Positions 1 through 8,088 of a DNA stretch of 64,000 nt are shown here, in pieces. The notes beneath the pieces were generated by a model, which did no database searches, was not told the origin of the DNA, and worked only from the letters and a program-made list of their open reading frames with translations. The position numbers and the translations under genes are program-made. The DNA lies in NCBI RefSeq assembly GCF_025960875.1, contig NZ_JAODLR010000023.1:1-64000 (forward strand). Direction: 5' to 3'. The DNA comes from Crystallibacter permensis (lineage in GTDB: Bacteria > Actinomycetota > Actinomycetes > Actinomycetales > Micrococcaceae). Numbering within the stretch: the first letter of the stretch is position 1; each line of letters starts with the position of its first letter.

Positions 1-141
1 ACCACCAAACCCGGCGACACCGGCGCCGGACCACCCACCTTCACCGACCGGATCCTCGACGCCCTGCCCGAAAACTTCCGCAAACGCCTCAAACCCAAAA
101 AACCACCACCACCGGAACCCGAAAAAGAACCACCATTCTGA
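1..141 (+). CDS. C-terminal tail of a truncated protein, probably DUF222/HNH endonuclease family
   Basis: Frame 1 is open from the first base to a TGA at 139-141. The 46 visible residues are polar and proline-rich, with a run of prolines and glutamates just before a PPF ending. Such Pro/Glu-rich ends closing in PPF are common in actinobacterial DUF222 proteins with C-terminal HNH domains, but no diagnostic domain is inside the window, so the family is a guess. Codon use is strongly GC-ending and argues for a real gene. It converges on the oxidoreductase gene that ends at 163. Confidence 0.45.
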   Translation, partial: TTKPGDTGAGPPTFTDRILDALPENFRKRLKPKKPPPPEPEKEPPF

Positions 142-162
142 CCGTTGGTGAAGCGGCCCCGC

Positions 163-2550
163 TTAGCTCGGCATCATCTCGCTAACACTGTCCGTCTGCT
201 CAGTCTGCCCAGCGTGATCTGACTGACCGGCAGCCGCAACAAGCTCGTTTTCGCTTTCCTTCACCGGGACGAACCGGACGGTGATCGCTTTGAACCCGGG
301 AGTGTTGGATTCACGTGCTACCAACTCCCGATGGACCAGGACGTTTGCCTCGGGGAAGTAAGCAGCCGCGCAACCACGTGCCGTCGGATAGGAAACAAGC
401 CGGAAGCTGTCCGCTCGGCGTTCCGTGCCTTGGAACGTGCTGATGACATCCACCAACTCGCGGTCCTCGAAACCCAACTCCTTCAGATCGTCAGGATGCA
501 CGAGGATGACCCGGCGGCCGTTGGAGATACCACGGTACCTGTCGTCCAAACCGTAGAACGTGGTGTTGTACTGATCGTGGCTGCGCATGGTCTGCAGGAT
601 CAGGTGCCCTTCCGGAGCCGACAGGTATTCCAACGGGCTCACGGTGAACCTGGCGCGGCCGATGTCCGTGGCGAAGGAGCGCGAATCCCGTGGCGGATTG
701 GGCAGCACAAAACCGTTCTTGGTGCGGATTCGCTGGTTGAAGTCTTCAAAGCCCGGCAGCACACGCGAAATGTGGTCGCGGATGATGTCGTAGTCCTCTG
801 CCATGGCCCGCCAGTCCACAACATGGTCGTCGCCTAGGACAGCCTGTGCCATGCGGGCGATGATTACCGGCTCTGCCAAGAGATGCTCCGAGACGGGGGT
901 AAGGCGTCCACGCGTGGAGTGGACAACAGACATCGAGTCTTCCACGGACAGGAACTGCGGCCCCTTCGGGTGCTTATCATCCGTATCGGTCCGCCCCAAG
1001 GTGGGCAGGATAAGAGAGGTCTTGCCATGGACAACGTGCGACCGGTTGGGCTTGGTGGAAATATGGACGGTCAGCCCGGCCCGCTTCATGCCTGCCTCGA
1101 GCGCCGCGGTATCCGAGTTGGCTAGCGCGAAGTTTCCACCTAGGGACACGAAAACATCAACGTCGCCCAGCTCGAAGGCATGCAAGGCTTCCGTTGAGTC
1201 GAAGCCGTGTTCACGTGGCGACTCAATGCCGAATTCCTTGTCGAGAGCTTCGAGGAGCCATTCCTTGGGCTTCTCCCAGATACCCATGGTCCGGTCGCCC
1301 TGGACGTTGGAGTGCCCACGGACCGGGCAAGCGCCCGCTCCGGGCTTGCCGAAGTTGCCCTGCAGCAGGAGCAGGTTGATGATTTCCTTCAGCGTGTCCA
1401 CCGAGTGAGGCTGCTGGGTCAGGCCCAGCGCCCAGCAGATGATGGTTGCCTTGGACTTGGCCAGCAGGTCGGCGATCTTGGCGATTTCCATCCGTGAAAG
1501 CCCCGTTGCCTTCTCGGTTTCATCCCAGTCGATCGATTTGCGTGCCTCGCGGTAGGCTTCAAACCCTTCGGTCTGCTGCTCGATGAAGGCCTTGTCCACG
1601 ACTGAGCCGGGAACGCGCTCTTCCTCTTCCAGCAACAAATGGCCGAATGCTTGGAACAGTGCCAGGTCCCCGCCGACCTTGATCTGCAGGAATTCATCGG
1701 AAATCTGGCTGCCGCCCTGGACCAGCCCCTCAACGCTCTGCGGGTCCTTGAACTTCATCAGTCCGGCTTCGGGCAGCGGATTGACGGACACGACCTTTCC
1801 GCCGTTGTCCCTGCATTCCCTGAGCGCGGAGAGCATGCGCGGATGGTTGGTGCCCGGGTTTTGTCCGACGACGAAAATCAGCTCGGCCTCGTGCAGGTCT
1901 TCCAGCGAAACGGTGCCCTTACCGATACCGATCGTGGGGTTCATCGCCGAGCCTGAGGACTCATGGCACATGTTGGAGCAGTCAGGCAGGTTATTGGTGC
2001 CCAGTGACCGTGCAAACAGCTGGTACATGAACGCTGTCTCGTTGGCAGTACGTCCCGAGGTATAAAAAACGCACTGGTCCGGCGTCGTCGCCCGGACGTG
2101 TTCGCCAATGAGGGCGAATGCTTCAGCCCAGCTGATCGGCGAATAGTGAGTTTCGCCTTCCCGGATGACGACCGGCTGGGTAATCCGTCCCTGGTTGCCG
2201 AGCCAATACTCGGTCTTCTCCTCCAGGTCCTTAATGGAATGCTCGGCCCAGAACTCCGGGCCCACGGTCCGGAGGGTGTTTTCCTCGGCAATGGCCTTGG
2301 CACCGTTCTCACAGAATTCGGCTGGCTTGCGCTTGCCGGTGATCGATTCGGGCCAAGCGCAGCCTGGGCAGTCGAAGCCGCCATGCTGGTTGACCCGGAG
2401 CATCGAACGGACGGTTCGGCTTACGCCGGCTTGGGCCAGTCCTCGTTCCATGGAGACCATGACCGCTTTGACGCCGGCAGCGGCTGTCTTCGGATCCTGG
2501 ACTTCCAGAGCGTCTTCATTTATGTCATTTATAGGTGCACGGCGAGCCAT
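163..2550 (-). CDS. FdhF/YdeP-type molybdopterin oxidoreductase (formate dehydrogenase alpha-like)
   Basis: A 795-residue bis-MGD molybdoenzyme, predicted cytoplasmic since no Tat signal is seen. The N-terminal CPGC pair (about residues 61-64, followed by AWPE) and the NMCHESSG stretch that should lie at the molybdenum site are typical of the YdeP branch of formate dehydrogenase alpha-like proteins; the C-terminal third looks like the molydopterin-dinucleotide-binding fold. An upstream ATG at 2619 would add 23 residues, but that stretch lies inside the fdhD stop region; the ATG at 2550, 20 bases after fdhD, gives the usual MARR start. Last gene of a minus-strand operon that also makes and sulfurates the cofactor. 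The physiological substrate of this branch is often not formate, so formate is an inference. Confidence 0.9.
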   Translation of the reverse strand: MARRAPINDINEDALEVQDPKTAAAGVKAVMVSMERGLAQAGVSRTVRSMLRVNQHGGFDCPGCAWPESITGKRKPAEFCENGAKAIAEENTLRTVGPEFWAEHSIKDLEEKTEYWLGNQGRITQPVVIREGETHYSPISWAEAFALIGEHVRATTPDQCVFYTSGRTANETAFMYQLFARSLGTNNLPDCSNMCHESSGSAMNPTIGIGKGTVSLEDLHEAELIFVVGQNPGTNHPRMLSALRECRDNGGKVVSVNPLPEAGLMKFKDPQSVEGLVQGGSQISDEFLQIKVGGDLALFQAFGHLLLEEEERVPGSVVDKAFIEQQTEGFEAYREARKSIDWDETEKATGLSRMEIAKIADLLAKSKATIICWALGLTQQPHSVDTLKEIINLLLLQGNFGKPGAGACPVRGHSNVQGDRTMGIWEKPKEWLLEALDKEFGIESPREHGFDSTEALHAFELGDVDVFVSLGGNFALANSDTAALEAGMKRAGLTVHISTKPNRSHVVHGKTSLILPTLGRTDTDDKHPKGPQFLSVEDSMSVVHSTRGRLTPVSEHLLAEPVIIARMAQAVLGDDHVVDWRAMAEDYDIIRDHISRVLPGFEDFNQRIRTKNGFVLPNPPRDSRSFATDIGRARFTVSPLEYLSAPEGHLILQTMRSHDQYNTTFYGLDDRYRGISNGRRVILVHPDDLKELGFEDRELVDVISTFQGTERRADSFRLVSYPTARGCAAAYFPEANVLVHRELVARESNTPGFKAITVRFVPVKESENELVAAAGQSDHAGQTEQTDSVSEMMPS

Positions 2551-2569
2551 GACCCCAATGTATCCCGTA

Positions 2570-3478
2570 TCACAGGGGGATCTCGACCTTGACTCCGATA
2601 ATTCGTCCAGGATGAGCATAAATATTCACAGTGTTACCTCGGCTGAATCCTGCCAACGTCAGTCCCGACTCCTCCGCGAGTTCGACGGCGAGTGATGACG
2701 GCGCACTGACGGCGGCCAACACGGGGATTCCGGCGAGGTAGGCCTTCTGCACGAGCTCAAAGGAAGCACGGCCCGAAACCTGCAGGACAGTGTCGTTCAG
2801 CGGCAGCCGGCCTTCCCGCAACGCCCAGCCCACCACCTTATCGACGGCGTTGTGCCGGCCGACGTCTTCCCGCAGGCAGAGCAGCTCGCCATCGAAGCTG
2901 AATAGCCCGGCAGCGTGTACACCGCCCGTCCGGTCGAAAACCTGCTGGCGTTCACGCAGCTTATCGGGCAAGGAGAGCAGCGTCTCCAACGGCAAATGCC
3001 GGGACGCGCTGCCAGCCAGCCCGCCGTCGTCGTTCTCTGTGTCCTCATCCGCGCCGGCCGTATCTGCCCCCAGGATCGGAAAATGCGAGCTTTTGGTGAC
3101 CGCGTCGATGGACGCCGTTCCGCAGATCCCGCACGAACTCGAGGTGTAGACGTGGCGCTCCAGCGAGATATCCGGAAGTGCGACGCCGGGAGCCAGCTGA
3201 GCCTCGATAACGTTATATGTCTGGCGGCCCTGTTCGTCTTCGCCGGCGCAGAAGCGCATGGCGCCAAGCTGCGCAGCCTCCCAAACCACGCCTTCCGAAA
3301 CGAGGAAGCCGGCGACCAGATCGAAGTCATCCCCGGGGGTGCGCATGGTGATGCTGAAGGCTTTGCCGCCGAGCCTGATTTCCAGCGGCTCCTCCGCGGC
3401 CAGGGTATCCACCCGGCGGTTGGTTTGGCCGTCGAGGCTGAGTCTGAGCACCTTGCGGCGCTGGGTTACGCGTCCCAT
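2570..3478 (-). CDS. fdhD: Formate dehydrogenase accessory sulfurtransferase FdhD
   Basis: 302 residues, normal for FdhD. It carries sulfur from a cysteine desulfurase to the bis-MGD cofactor before insertion into formate dehydrogenase-type enzymes. The essential CxxC is visible as SSCGICG (Cys116 and Cys119), and conserved stretches such as REDVGRHNAVDK and SGRASFELVQKA are present. The ATG at 3478 has an excellent AAGGAGAT ribosome site. It lies 33 bases after moeA and 20 bases before the oxidoreductase, so it is almost certainly co-transcribed with its client enzyme. Confidence 0.95.
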   Translation of the reverse strand: MGRVTQRRKVLRLSLDGQTNRRVDTLAAEEPLEIRLGGKAFSITMRTPGDDFDLVAGFLVSEGVVWEAAQLGAMRFCAGEDEQGRQTYNVIEAQLAPGVALPDISLERHVYTSSSCGICGTASIDAVTKSSHFPILGADTAGADEDTENDDGGLAGSASRHLPLETLLSLPDKLRERQQVFDRTGGVHAAGLFSFDGELLCLREDVGRHNAVDKVVGWALREGRLPLNDTVLQVSGRASFELVQKAYLAGIPVLAAVSAPSSLAVELAEESGLTLAGFSRGNTVNIYAHPGRIIGVKVEIPL

Positions 3479-3511
3479 AATAATCTCCTTGCTGACTACT
3501 GCCAGCTTAAT

Positions 3512-4693
3512 TCACCAAGGCAGCGGCAGGGTACGCAGTTCCTGCCCGACAGCGGCACCTTCCGGAGGAACCACGATGACACCGTCCGCATTGGCCAGCC
3601 CGCGCATCATGGCGGACCCGACGTGGCCAGCGGGCACAGCGCCCACCTCCCTCATCGCATACGGAATCAACCGGTCCCTGCCATCCAGCGGGGCGAACCG
3701 GGTTCCGGCCGCAACACGGCCCATGTCCGGCACCTGCCTTCCGGTCATGCCGGCGAGCAGGGGGCCGCCGAGGGTCAGCAGCGCCATCATGGCGGCGAGC
3801 GGATTTCCGGGCAGCCCTATCAGCGTCCTCCCGTCGGCGAGGCGGGCCATCAGGGCGGGATGGCCGGGGCGCATCCGGATGGAGGGTGCCAGGACCTCGG
3901 CCCGCAGTTCGGCCAAGACCCGGCGCAGGTGGTCCGCCCGTGAATGACCGGTTCCGCCGGTGGTGACCACAACGTCCCCGCCACACTCAAGGATTGCTCG
4001 GCGTGTGGCCTCAAAGTCGTCCGGCAACCGGCGGGAACTGGAAGCTTCACCCCCAAGGACATGGATGATCGCGGGAAGGGTCGGACCGAAAGTATCCCGG
4101 ACCTGCCCGGGCGCGGGGACGCCGGACGTAACAACTTCGTCCCCGGTCAGCAAGAGCGCAGCCGACGGCCTCGGGTAAACCGGGAGCTGGTCATGGCCGC
4201 AGACTGCGGCAATGGCAATGTGCGCGGGGGTGAGCTTGGTTCCGGCCGCGATGATCCGCTCCCCCGCAGCAGCTTCTTCGCCGGCCGGGCGAATGTGCCG
4301 CCCGGGCGGGGGTTCGGTAGCCGGAATATCCCGGAGGCGGTGGAGCATGGTTTGCGCCGCAGCGCTTTCCGCTGCACCGTATTCGCTCCGGAGTACGGCT
4401 TCGGCACCGGCTGGTATCAGCCCACCGGTAACCACGGAGGCTGCCTCACCAGGCAAGAGCGCCGTGCCGGGCAGTACCAGCTCCCACGGAGGCGCACCAG
4501 CAACAGCCCATCCGTCCATGGCAGAGGAAGCATAATGCGGCACGGCAAACTCCGCCGCGACGTCCTGCGCCAACGTCAGCCCGGTGCAATGCGCCAAGTC
4601 AACGGACGCGGGGCGGGCGCGGTTGTCCTGCCCGGTTTTATAGGCCAGTTCCCGCGCCGCGTCCCAGCTCACGGAGGGCTCTTCGTGCCTCAC
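3512..4693 (-). CDS. moeA: Molybdopterin molybdotransferase MoeA
   Basis: 393 residues, GTG start. MoeA inserts molybdate into adenylated molybdopterin to form the molybdenum cofactor. Visible family marks are SSAMDGWAV near residue 60, the TGDEVV motif of the MoCF-binding domain, TTGGTGHSRADHL and GLPGNPLAA. The start overlaps the preceding DUF6457 stop by four bases (GTGA), implying translational coupling. Position in a mobA-DUF6457-moeA-fdhD-fdhF order fits dedicated cofactor supply. The C-terminal domain IV is present, so it is a full-length enzyme. Confidence 0.94.
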   Translation of the reverse strand: MRHEEPSVSWDAARELAYKTGQDNRARPASVDLAHCTGLTLAQDVAAEFAVPHYASSAMDGWAVAGAPPWELVLPGTALLPGEAASVVTGGLIPAGAEAVLRSEYGAAESAAAQTMLHRLRDIPATEPPPGRHIRPAGEEAAAGERIIAAGTKLTPAHIAIAAVCGHDQLPVYPRPSAALLLTGDEVVTSGVPAPGQVRDTFGPTLPAIIHVLGGEASSSRRLPDDFEATRRAILECGGDVVVTTGGTGHSRADHLRRVLAELRAEVLAPSIRMRPGHPALMARLADGRTLIGLPGNPLAAMMALLTLGGPLLAGMTGRQVPDMGRVAAGTRFAPLDGRDRLIPYAMREVGAVPAGHVGSAMMRGLANADGVIVVPPEGAAVGQELRTLPLPW

Positions 4694-5043
4694 GCCTGTC
4701 CGGACTCGCCAGTTCCGTTTCCGGCGCTTCCGTTTCCTGCCTCTCCGGTTGCTCCGGTTGCTTCGGGTGCTTCTTCGGTAGCGTGACGACGGGCAACTTC
4801 ATCCGCCACACGGCTGGCGGCACGCATGGCCACGGCCGGCGCTGCCTGTCCGGTTGCGGCAGCCAGTCCCGCGGCATAGCCGACAATAAACGTGGTCACA
4901 GGCGCCGCCGGGCGGATCACGCTGTGGGCCGCGACTCCGGCCAGCCCCAGGACTGCCTCAAGGTCCACCGGGGTGTCCTCAATCTCCAGGGCTGCGAGCA
5001 GCTCTGCGACGAAAGGTTCAAGCATTTCTTCGGCTCCGGCCAC
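4690..5043 (-). CDS. DUF6457 small helical protein in Mo-cofactor operon
   Basis: 117 residues from the GTG at 5043, which follows a clear GGAGGA ribosome site; the longer TTG version at 5106 has none. The sequence (LEPFVAELLAALEI, then a HSVIRPAAPVTTFIVGYAAG segment) matches the actinobacterial DUF6457 family, whose genes tend to sit beside mobA/moeA. Function unknown. No metal-binding motif is seen, and the tail is low-complexity Ala/Gly/Glu/Thr. It overlaps moeA by four bases and follows mobA by 77 bases, so a role tied to molybdenum cofactor is an inference from context. Confidence 0.8.
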   Translation of the reverse strand: MAGAEEMLEPFVAELLAALEIEDTPVDLEAVLGLAGVAAHSVIRPAAPVTTFIVGYAAGLAAATGQAAPAVAMRAASRVADEVARRHATEEAPEATGATGEAGNGSAGNGTGESGQA

Positions 5044-5119
5044 CTGGTCCTCCGATGTTTCTTTCCGCCCTGCGCCACGCACAAAGCGGGTGCAGGAACA
5101 GCTCAATAATGAGTTCAGG

Positions 5120-5782
5120 CTACGGTGCCGGCGGTGCTATGCCAAAGCGTTGCGCGTCATCCCAGGTATCCACGTCGGCGGTCGCCGTCGACGCGAGCGG
5201 GAGCTGCAGTGATTTCAGCCCCTCGAATAACTTCCGTACCGGCATTCCGACCAGCCCGTCTGGGCGATATCCCGCCGCTGCTGCATCCAATGCCGCGCTG
5301 TTGACGCAAGACGCCAAGGGTTGGGTACGGCCATCGGCGTCCACCGGCAGCACCAGCTGAACAGTTGGATTCCGTTCAGCCGCGTCAAGAAGCTGCTGCG
5401 GCAGCGTGCCCAGCGCGGGCATGTCGCACGCGAAGATCAAGGTCAGGGGCGCTCTCAAGGCGGCGCCGCCGTCGTCGTCGTTGGCAAAGCCTTCGCGCAG
5501 TGCGTTGACTGCCGCGCCGATTCCTGCCGCCGGGCCGGAAAATGGAGGATCCTCACGCGTCAGGACCACTGTGGTTTCCGGCTCGGCGTCAATGAAGGCT
5601 TCCAGTTCCGCGCGAAGCTCATCGGGACCAACGACGGCGATGCGCCGGGCCGCTCGAACATTATCCAAGGTGCGGCGCAGCAGCGATTGGCCGTTGTAGC
5701 GGAGCAGGGCTTTGGGCTCGCCGCCCAGCCGCGATGAACGGCCGCCGGCCAGGATGACGGCGTCGAATCCGGACAGGCTCAT
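5120..5782 (-). CDS. mobA: Molybdenum cofactor guanylyltransferase MobA-like
   Basis: 220 residues. The nucleotidyltransferase signature AVILAGGRSSRLGGEPK is at the N-terminus and the metal-binding aspartate region FACDMPAL lies mid-protein. MobA couples GMP to Mo-molybdopterin, giving the dinucleotide form needed by FdhF-type enzymes. The ATG at 5782 is chosen because its A overlaps the TGA of the HNH gene (TGATG), a classic coupling arrangement; a longer in-frame version from 5818 would overlap more. Discrimination from MocA (cytidylyl) enzymes rests on the bis-MGD oxidoreductase in the same operon. Confidence 0.88.
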   Translation of the reverse strand: MSLSGFDAVILAGGRSSRLGGEPKALLRYNGQSLLRRTLDNVRAARRIAVVGPDELRAELEAFIDAEPETTVVLTREDPPFSGPAAGIGAAVNALREGFANDDDGGAALRAPLTLIFACDMPALGTLPQQLLDAAERNPTVQLVLPVDADGRTQPLASCVNSAALDAAAAGYRPDGLVGMPVRKLFEGLKSLQLPLASTATADVDTWDDAQRFGIAPPAP

Positions 5783-6282
5783 CAAGCCGCCGGGTTGGAG
5801 TCGAGGAACTCGCCCCACGCCGGTGCCGGGCGCTCCAGTTCACGGATCCGCCAGTGGCTGCCGCGGGGAGCGCGCGGGGTAATGCGCAAATGCCATCCCA
5901 TCTGCTTCAGTGTCCGGTCCCCCTTGGCGTTGTTGCAGCGCAGGCAGCAGGCAACGAGATTCTCCCAGCTGTCGATTCCCCCGCGCGAACGCGGTTTCAC
6001 ATGGTCAACGGTATTGGCCGTCTTCCCGCAGTACGCGCACTCGTAATTGTCCCGGCGCAGCACGCCCCGACGTGTCACCGTCATGTCCTGCGGGTAGGGA
6101 ATCTTGATGTAGCGGTTTAGCAGGATGACCGATGGCCTGCCGAATATATCGTTGGGCCCGACGACGGGTTCGCCGTCCTCAGCGATGATGCTCGCCTTTC
6201 CGGTGAGCACAAGTAGCAGCGCCCGGCGGAAGGTCACTACCGCCAGCGGTTCGTATCCAGCGTTCAGAACGAGTGTGCGCAT
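5782..6282 (-). CDS. HNH endonuclease heading the Mo-cofactor operon
   Basis: 166 residues from the ATG at 6282 (MRTLVLNAGYEPL, the usual start of this family). The HNH core is CAYCGK, VDHVKPRSRGG, and NLVACCLRCNNAKGD, giving two CxxC zinc-binding pairs plus the catalytic His. This compact HNH type is a widespread, usually single-copy actinobacterial chromosomal gene of unknown role and is not obviously mobile. It couples by a one-base TGATG overlap to mobA, so it is the first gene of the operon; why a nuclease leads a molybdenum operon is unclear. Confidence 0.88.
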   Translation of the reverse strand: MRTLVLNAGYEPLAVVTFRRALLLVLTGKASIIAEDGEPVVGPNDIFGRPSVILLNRYIKIPYPQDMTVTRRGVLRRDNYECAYCGKTANTVDHVKPRSRGGIDSWENLVACCLRCNNAKGDRTLKQMGWHLRITPRAPRGSHWRIRELERPAPAWGEFLDSNPAA

Positions 6283-6716
6283 GCACGTTCCTGTCCGTCC
6301 GGCCACGCCCGGGACTGCGGGACCGACTGCATCCCGGCCATGGTGATTCGACACTGACAAGAGTTAGAGTAAGCGGAATCACGCCCGCGGCGCTAATTAT
6401 TCGCCCTTCGAGATTGAGCAGGAGTGTAGGCAGCGTCGATGAAACGTTGCGTCCGGCCTTCGCCAGATGGCGACGCCGCCAACTAAGAGCGCGCGGTGTA
6501 CCTACTCGTTAAACCACTTCAGGGTCGTCCTCGTCGGAGGACGACCCTGAAGGTAAAGACGCTAATCCAGATCTGATCCAGCTCCGCCATGGGCGGACCG
6601 GCGTTTGCAACTGGGGCCTCCGGGAGATGCCGGCAGGCCTCCGTACGGCGGAACGCCCGGGACGCGGTACTGCTCGGACCGTGGAAACGTGTTCGGGTAG
6701 CGCGCTGCCCTGTTGA
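6283..6716. other. Intergenic region, promoter side of the Mo operon
   Basis: No convincing gene in this 434-base gap. It should carry the promoter of the minus-strand HNH/mobA operon near 6283-6400, where 7-base inverted arms GTGATTC (6343-6349) and GAATCAC (6376-6382) flank an AT-richer stretch. A strong hairpin at 6517-6552 is listed separately. The part at 6560-6716 shows only shadow frames. Confidence 0.6.
6517..6552 (-). terminator. Perfect 16-bp hairpin, likely terminator of NlpC/P60 copy A
   Basis: Perfect inverted repeat, arms 6517-6532 and 6537-6552, four-base loop. It lies downstream of the NlpC/P60 gene ending at 6722 on the minus strand and upstream of the Mo operon. The U-tract is weak (TGGTTT), so termination efficiency is inferred from the stem alone. 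Confidence 0.6.
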
Positions 6717-6721
6717 AGCTC

Positions 6722-7504
6722 TTAGCCGTTGGGGCGGATGAAGACCGGGCCCGAACCGATGTAAGCATCGGCCAGCGCCGTCGTGTAACCGGTCCAGCCA
6801 CCATGGATGGCCTGGCCGTTGCCCACGTAGATCGCGATGTGCGGCACACCGGCACCAGCATCGTCGTAATAGATCATGTCGCCCGGCTGCGGCGTCGAAA
6901 CCTGGGTACCGTACGCCATGAACTGCGCCGGAGCCAGATCGCCCACGGAGATACCGGCCGAACGCAGCGCGTTCTCGACCATCGCGGTACAGTCCTGCGA
7001 CACACCGATCTGGCCGTAAGCCGACGCCACCAACGCGGCACCAATACCGCTGGCAGCAACATCAGCCTTCGCCTCCGGCTTCGGGGCCTCCTCGGCCTTC
7101 TCAACCGGAGCGACAGCCTTCTCAGCGGCTTCCTCAACCACCGGAGCAACTTCCTCGGCCACAGCCTCAACCACGGGCTCCGGCTCTTCAACCACCGGAG
7201 CAGCCGTCGAGGTCACACCCGAACGCTCAAGATCCAGCTCAACAGCAGCAGAAGCCTGCACAGCCTCAACCTGCACCCGCGATGGAGCCGCAGCAGCAGC
7301 CTGGACCGAAGCTTCACGCTCAATATTGGTCGCCTGCGCCGGAACGCCGACAGAAAGAACCAGACCGGACGCGGCAGCAATCACAGCAGCCTGGCGGCCC
7401 ACGGAACCGGCATTCGAAGAAACAGCCTTGGAAATACTCTCCAACGGGCTAGTACGGACGGGCGCAGCACGGTGGCGGCCCAAAGCAGCAGTGTTCTTAG
7501 ACAC
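6722..7504 (-). CDS. Secreted NlpC/P60 peptidoglycan hydrolase, copy A
   Basis: 260 residues, GTG start with a GGGAGAGG ribosome site. An N-terminal signal region (hydrophobic stretch about 36-56, VPAQA cleavage-like site) precedes a Val/Glu/Pro/Ala-rich linker (about 100-148) and a C-terminal NlpC/P60 domain. The catalytic Cys172 is in QDCTAMV and the catalytic His in HIAIYVGN, so it should cut peptide stems (typically D-Glu to mDAP or Lys) outside the membrane. Protein identical to the gene at 8089. A ydaO-type riboswitch in its leader ties expression to cyclic di-AMP. No LysM or SH3 domain is seen. Confidence 0.92.
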   Translation of the reverse strand: MSKNTAALGRHRAAPVRTSPLESISKAVSSNAGSVGRQAAVIAAASGLVLSVGVPAQATNIEREASVQAAAAAPSRVQVEAVQASAAVELDLERSGVTSTAAPVVEEPEPVVEAVAEEVAPVVEEAAEKAVAPVEKAEEAPKPEAKADVAASGIGAALVASAYGQIGVSQDCTAMVENALRSAGISVGDLAPAQFMAYGTQVSTPQPGDMIYYDDAGAGVPHIAIYVGNGQAIHGGWTGYTTALADAYIGSGPVFIRPNG

Positions 7505-7523
7505 GAGTGATTACCTCTCCCAA

Positions 7524-7704
7524 TGCCTGCGAGGTGAGCTGTCGGGTTCGGATGGGAGTCATCCGGCCATGGAAGCCCCGGCCTCAGCCAAGAACAACCA
7601 CGACTTAACCCCAAGGGCCTCCTAAGAAGCCCGGAAGTTGGTTCCCCCGCCTCTGCCATGCGAAATCGTTGCGAACGGACCCCGGGAAGTGGCAGAGCTA
7701 GGCA
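7524..7704 (-). promoter_or_regulatory. ydaO-type (cyclic di-AMP) riboswitch, copy A
   Basis: On the minus strand the leader has the family's conserved blocks in order: a P1 arm TGCCT (7700-7704), GCGGGGGAACCA, TTGGGGTTAAG, CATCCGAACCCGACAGCT, CACCTCGCAGGC, and the closing arm AGGCA (7524-7528). It ends about 20 bases before the GTG of the hydrolase. ydaO riboswitches bind cyclic di-AMP, usually lowering expression, and in actinobacteria commonly precede cell-wall hydrolase genes. Boundaries are mine from P1 pairing. Confidence 0.9.
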
Positions 7705-7752
7705 ATCCACCCGGAGGTACCAAACCATGTTCCGATTTGGCACGAACAAGAC

Positions 7753-7779
7753 GGTATAAGATTTCCAGGGCTAAGTCAC
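7753..7779 (-). promoter_or_regulatory. Candidate promoter of hydrolase copy A
   Basis: Minus strand: GTGACT (7774-7779), 15-base gap, TATACC (7753-7758), about 50 bases before the aptamer. The same arrangement (GTGACT, 15 bases, TATAGT) precedes copy B, and both lie against a conserved 20-mer (7773-7792 and 9142-9161) although the DNA between is diverged. Selection on this element is an inference. Confidence 0.5.
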
Positions 7780-7792
7780 ATTCCGATCACGG

Positions 7793-8000
7793 GCAATTCG
7801 CCCTTAATCGGCCAGGCAGCGTCTGCCCAGCTCGTATCGTTTCATCAAGGCCCGGAAATTCACGGTTTTCTTTCACTGCAGCGTGATTTAATTCACATTT
7901 TCGCGCCGTTACCTGAACGTGACGGGAAGCGGGGGAAATACGGCCCCAATACAGCACGCGGCAGAAATTGCGGGCGCGGAAAACCGAGATAAATAATCAA
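7793..8000. other. Intergenic spacer between hydrolase copies
   Basis: Unique AT-richer DNA between the upstream end of copy A and the terminator of copy B. No start codon with a ribosome site and convincing codon use was seen on either strand. Confidence 0.6.
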
Positions 8001-8042
8001 ACGGACAGGTCCGCACCCCCTTAAGGATGCGGACCTGTCCGT
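8001..8042 (-). terminator. Terminator of NlpC/P60 copy B
   Basis: Inverted repeat with 15-base arms, 8001-8015 and 8028-8042 (ACGGACAGGTCCGCA and its complement), just after the stop of copy B on the minus strand. It differs from the hairpin after copy A, so the downstream flanks of the two copies are not homologous. Confidence 0.7.
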
Positions 8043-8088
8043 GTGTGGACATGCGGGCTGGATCAGCCGGGTATTTGCAAGTTGCGTC

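Larger units (their letters stand above)
6720..7734. repeat. Tandem duplication copy A (about 1,015 bp)
   Basis: Bases 6720-7734 match 8087-9101 at an offset of 1,367 bases. I see a single difference, A at 6989 against G at 8356. The block holds the whole NlpC/P60 gene and its riboswitch but not the terminator; a 352-base unique spacer separates the copies. Confidence 0.95.
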
